In this document: piece by piece, positions 60,532 to 64,000 of the stretch
How the letters are laid out: each line of letters begins with the position of its first letter
Position numbering within the stretch: the first letter of the stretch is position 1
NCBI GenBank assembly: GCA_028824125.1
Contig: JAPPES010000127.1
Location: 24,070-88,069, forward strand
DNA length: 64,000 nucleotides
Direction: 5' to 3'
Origin: Candidatus Poribacteria bacterium
GTDB lineage: Bacteria > Poribacteria > WGA-4E > WGA-3G
Translations under genes and position numbers: made by a program
Notes under the pieces: generated by a model
The model's input: only the letters and a program-made list of their open reading frames with translations
What the model was told of the DNA's origin: nothing
Database searches by the model: none

Positions 60532-63500
60532 CTATTGATTCGCTTGGACAATTTCTGCTTGTGTTTTACCGAAATAGGAGGTAACCTGAACAAGGTCAAG
60601 GATATTTACCTCTCCATCCATGTTCACATCACCGGAAAGTCCTTCACCAGATTCGCCGATTTGGTTTGCAACCAACACTAAATCCTGGATATTCACCGTG
60701 CCATCGGCATTGATATCCGATGGTACTGGTTTTATCGTAGTTACGGTTGTGATTTCAGCAGTTTTCGTGTTATCTGTCTGTGAAGTTGCCGTAACTTTGA
60801 TTTCATATTCACCCGGTTTTGTAAAGAAATCACCTGCGGCTGTAAATGTTATCTCAGCAGAAGCCCCAGCGGCAAGTTCAATCTCTAACTGTCCCATTGG
60901 CACTTGATCGTCTGATTGACGGAACGATCCGAGAACACTCCCTTCAATCCCAATCTCTGCGGAAGAACTAAGCACTATCGTATCGTCAGTATTACCGGTA
61001 TTTGTGATTGTCAATGTATAATCGACACCTGCCAGTGTATCCATGGTTTCACCTTTCAGGTCGCCTTCACCTATCAACGTAATCCCATAAACCGGTAGAA
61101 TAGTTGTCTTTGTAGCAACTTCAGCAGTTTTTGTGTTATCGCCTTGCGAAGTTGCTGTAACTTTGACTTCGTAATCCCCTGCTGTTGATAGAGCTCCACC
61201 TGCGATTGTCAATACTACTTCTGCTGAAGCACCAGAGGCAAGCGATATAGCGGTTTGACTGAGTGTAGCAGAATCATCTGACGTTGCTAAGTTTATCGTG
61301 TCACTTGTGTTACCGGTGTTTGTGATTGTGATCGTATAAGTGACGCCTTGCGAAGCATCCGCTGTTTCGGTTGTCAAATCGTCTACACCTGCTAACATCA
61401 CACCGTAAACCGGTAGAATAGTTGTCTTTGTAGCAACTTCAGCAGTTTTTGTGTTATCGCCTTGCGAAGTTGCTGTAACTTTGATTTCATATTCACCCGG
61501 TTTTGTGAGAAGATCACCTGAAGCAGTAAACATCACATTCGCTGATGCGCCTGCGCCAAGCATAATCTCTAACTGGCCTGTAGCCGGTTCTTCGGTGTCA
61601 GGTAGCCTGAACGAACCGAGAACACTACCGCCAATTCCCACTTCCGCAGAAGAACTGAGACTAATCGTATCATCCGTGTTACCAGTGTTTGTCACTATGA
61701 GGGTATAAGTGACACCTGCCACCGTATCCATCGTTGTCCCAGTGAGTGCCCCTTCACCTGCTAACATAACGTCGTAAGCAGGCAGAATAGTTGTGGTTGT
61801 AGCAACTTCAGCAGTTTTTGTGTTATCGCCTTGTGAGGTTGCTGTAACCTTGACTTCGTAATTACCCGCGTTTGCCAGCACATCACCCGCGATTGCCAAT
61901 ACTACTTCTGCTGAAGCACCAGAGGCAAGTGATACTGAGGTTTGACTTAAAGTGGCATTATCTGATGTAGCTAAATCTATTATGTCGTCAGTGTTACCTA
62001 TATTCGTAACATTGATCATATAAGTGACACCTGCACTTGCATCCGCTGTTTCGGTTGTTAAATCGCCTACACCTGCTAACGATAAACTATACACAGGTAG
62101 AATAGTCGTAGTCGTTGAAATTTCAGCAGTTTTTGTGTTATCGCCTTGTGAGGTCGCTGTGACCTTGACTTCGTAATTACCTGCGTTTGCCAGCACATCA
62201 CCCGCGATTGCCAATACTACTTCTGCTGAAGCACCAGAGGCAAGTGATACTGAGGTTTGACTTAAAGTGGCATTATCTGATGTAGCTAAATCTATTATGT
62301 CGTCAGTGTTGCCGATGTTTGTGATTGTGAGCATATAAGTGACACCTTCGCTTGCATCTGTTGTTTCGGTTGTTAAATCGCCTACACCTGCTAACATCAC
62401 ACCGTAAACCGGCAAATTAGTAGTTATAGCAGTAATCTGGGCAGTTTTTGTGTTATCGCCTTGTGAGGTCGCGGTAACTGTGGCATCATATTTCCCAGCA
62501 GTAGCAAGCACATCACTCGATACTGTCAATATCACTTCTGCTGAAGCACCCGAAGCAAGCGATATAGCGGTTTGACTGAGTGTAGCAGAATCATCTGATG
62601 TAGCTAAATCTATTATGTCGTCGGTGTTACCTGTGTTTATAACGCGAAGTGTATAATTGATACCATCATCCGCATCGACTGTACTCTTAGCCAATGCTCC
62701 AACGCCATTTATCATTACGCCATAAACGGGCAGGATAGTTGTGGTTGTAGCAACTTCAGCAGTTTTTGTGTTATCGCCTTGTGAGGTCGCTGTGACCTTG
62801 ACTTCGTAATTACCTGCGTTTGCCAGCACATCACCCGCGATTGTCAATATCACTTCTGCTGAAGCACCAGAGGCAAGCGACACAGAAGCCTGACTCAAGG
62901 TGGCATTATCTGATGTAGCTAAATCTATTATGTCGTCAGTGTTACCTATATTCGTAACATTGATCATATAAGTGACGCCTTGCGAAGCATCCGCTGTTTC
63001 GGTTGTCAAATCGCCGACACCTGCTAACATTACACTATAAACTGGGGTAATAGTTGTAGTTGTTTTAATCTCAGCAGTTTTTGTATTATCGCCTTGTGAG
63101 GTCGCTGTAACCGTGACTCCATACTCACCTGCTGTTGCTAAAGCAGTGCCGGGAATCGTCAAAGTTACGTTGGTAGAAGCCTTTGATGCAAGGGATACAG
63201 AGGTTTGGCTCAAGGTGGCAGCATTTTCTGACGTTGCTAAGTTTATCGTGTCACTTGTGTTACCGGTGTTTGTGATTATGAGCGTATAAGTGACGCCTAC
63301 ACTTGCATCTGCTGTTTTGGTTGTCAAACTACCTACACCTGCCAACGACACATCATAGACTGGCAGAATAGTCGTAGTCGTAGCAACTTCAGCAGTTTTT
63401 GTGTCATCCCCCTGTGAGGTTGCTGTAGCTTTAACTTCGTAATTACCTGCGTTTGCCAGCACATCACCCGCGATTGTCAATATCACTTCTGCTGAAGCAC

Positions 63501-63981
63501 CAGAGGCAAGCGACACAGAAGCCTGACTCAAGGTGGCATTATCTGATGTAGCTAAATCTATTATGTCGTCAGTGTTACCTATATTCGTAACCTTGAGCGT
63601 ATAAGTGACACCTTCGCTTGCATCTGCTGTTTTGGTTGTCAAACTACCGACACCTGCTAACATTACACTATAAACTGGAGTAATAGTTGTGGTTGTTGTA
63701 ATCTCAGCAGTTTTTGTGTCATCCCCCTGTGAAGTTGCGGTGATTATGACATCATATTTGCCTGCAATCGCAAGTGCATCAGCGGAGATAGTTAAAGTCA
63801 CTTCTGCTGAAGCACCTGAGGCAAGTGATACTGAGGTTTGACTTAAAGTGGCTGCTTCATCTAATGTGGCTAAATTTATTACATCATCTGTATTCCCATT
63901 ATTCGTAACCTTGAGCGTATAACTGATGCCTGCACTTGCATCAGGTGTTTCGGTTGTCAAATCGCCGACACCTGCTAACAT
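60532..63981 (-). CDS. Large repetitive extracellular protein with C-terminal dockerin-type domain (5' end probably outside window)
   Basis: About a dozen ~90-100-aa repeats (VTYTLKVTNIGNTDDIIDLATSD..SLASGASAEV..GDYEVKVTATSQGDNTKTAE); C-terminal DINADGTVNIQDLVLVANQIG / DVNMDGEVNILDLVQVTSYFG dockerin pair. Confidence 0.85.
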   Translation of the reverse strand: MLAGVGDLTTETPDASAGISYTLKVTNNGNTDDVINLATLDEAATLSQTSVSLASGASAEVTLTISADALAIAGKYDVIITATSQGDDTKTAEITTTTTITPVYSVMLAGVGSLTTKTADASEGVTYTLKVTNIGNTDDIIDLATSDNATLSQASVSLASGASAEVILTIAGDVLANAGNYEVKATATSQGDDTKTAEVATTTTILPVYDVSLAGVGSLTTKTADASVGVTYTLIITNTGNTSDTINLATSENAATLSQTSVSLASKASTNVTLTIPGTALATAGEYGVTVTATSQGDNTKTAEIKTTTTITPVYSVMLAGVGDLTTETADASQGVTYMINVTNIGNTDDIIDLATSDNATLSQASVSLASGASAEVILTIAGDVLANAGNYEVKVTATSQGDNTKTAEVATTTTILPVYGVMINGVGALAKSTVDADDGINYTLRVINTGNTDDIIDLATSDDSATLSQTAISLASGASAEVILTVSSDVLATAGKYDATVTATSQGDNTKTAQITAITTNLPVYGVMLAGVGDLTTETTDASEGVTYMLTITNIGNTDDIIDLATSDNATLSQTSVSLASGASAEVVLAIAGDVLANAGNYEVKVTATSQGDNTKTAEISTTTTILPVYSLSLAGVGDLTTETADASAGVTYMINVTNIGNTDDIIDLATSDNATLSQTSVSLASGASAEVVLAIAGDVLANAGNYEVKVTATSQGDNTKTAEVATTTTILPAYDVMLAGEGALTGTTMDTVAGVTYTLIVTNTGNTDDTISLSSSAEVGIGGSVLGSFRLPDTEEPATGQLEIMLGAGASANVMFTASGDLLTKPGEYEIKVTATSQGDNTKTAEVATKTTILPVYGVMLAGVDDLTTETADASQGVTYTITITNTGNTSDTINLATSDDSATLSQTAISLASGASAEVVLTIAGGALSTAGDYEVKVTATSQGDNTKTAEVATKTTILPVYGITLIGEGDLKGETMDTLAGVDYTLTITNTGNTDDTIVLSSSAEIGIEGSVLGSFRQSDDQVPMGQLEIELAAGASAEITFTAAGDFFTKPGEYEIKVTATSQTDNTKTAEITTVTTIKPVPSDINADGTVNIQDLVLVANQIGESGEGLSGDVNMDGEVNILDLVQVTSYFGKTQAEIVQANQ

Positions 63982-64000
63982 TACACTATAAACTGGGGTA

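Noticed and set aside
1-64000. tRNA/rRNA genes
   Set aside because: No cloverleaf-compatible segment with a GTTCGA-type T-loop or rRNA-like conserved sequence was recognised by eye; a tRNAscan-SE/Infernal run would be decisive.

Overview
The window is bacterial and carries about 48 recognisable protein-coding genes, with no rRNA, tRNA or convincing CRISPR. The mix (phytanoyl-CoA dioxygenase, several secreted WD40 proteins, Gfo/Idh/MocA oxidoreductases, FGE-sulfatase/cytochrome fusion, dockerin protein, many palindromic intergenic repeats) resembles sponge-associated or uncultured PVC/Poribacteria-type genomes. That taxonomic impression is inference only. Housekeeping content: transketolase, glucose-6-phosphate isomerase, NtrY/NtrC-like two-component pair, pseudopilin plus prepilin peptidase, HslUV, RsmI, 3-hydroxyacyl-CoA dehydrogenase, OppD/OppF-like ATPases, two ECF-sigma operons. 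Most notable signals: (1) a thioredoxin-like gene at 3995-5071 interrupted by one in-frame TGA exactly at the redox motif (GSW-TGA-GC), a selenoprotein candidate with a possible SECIS-like hairpin; (2) two tandem fused MNT-nucleotidyltransferase/HEPN-like proteins overlapping an ABC-ATPase/SDR operon; (3) an antitoxin whose toxin is cut after about 6 codons by a repeated palindromic element; (4) several intergenic MITE-like families, one nested twice and flanked both times by ~20-bp direct repeats; (5) hairpins with a constant loop and co-varying stems; (6) recurrent frameshifts in WD40, anti-sigma-like and MazG-like genes. Coordinates were derived by hand from the sequence and ORF track. Family names are by motif recognition, not database search.
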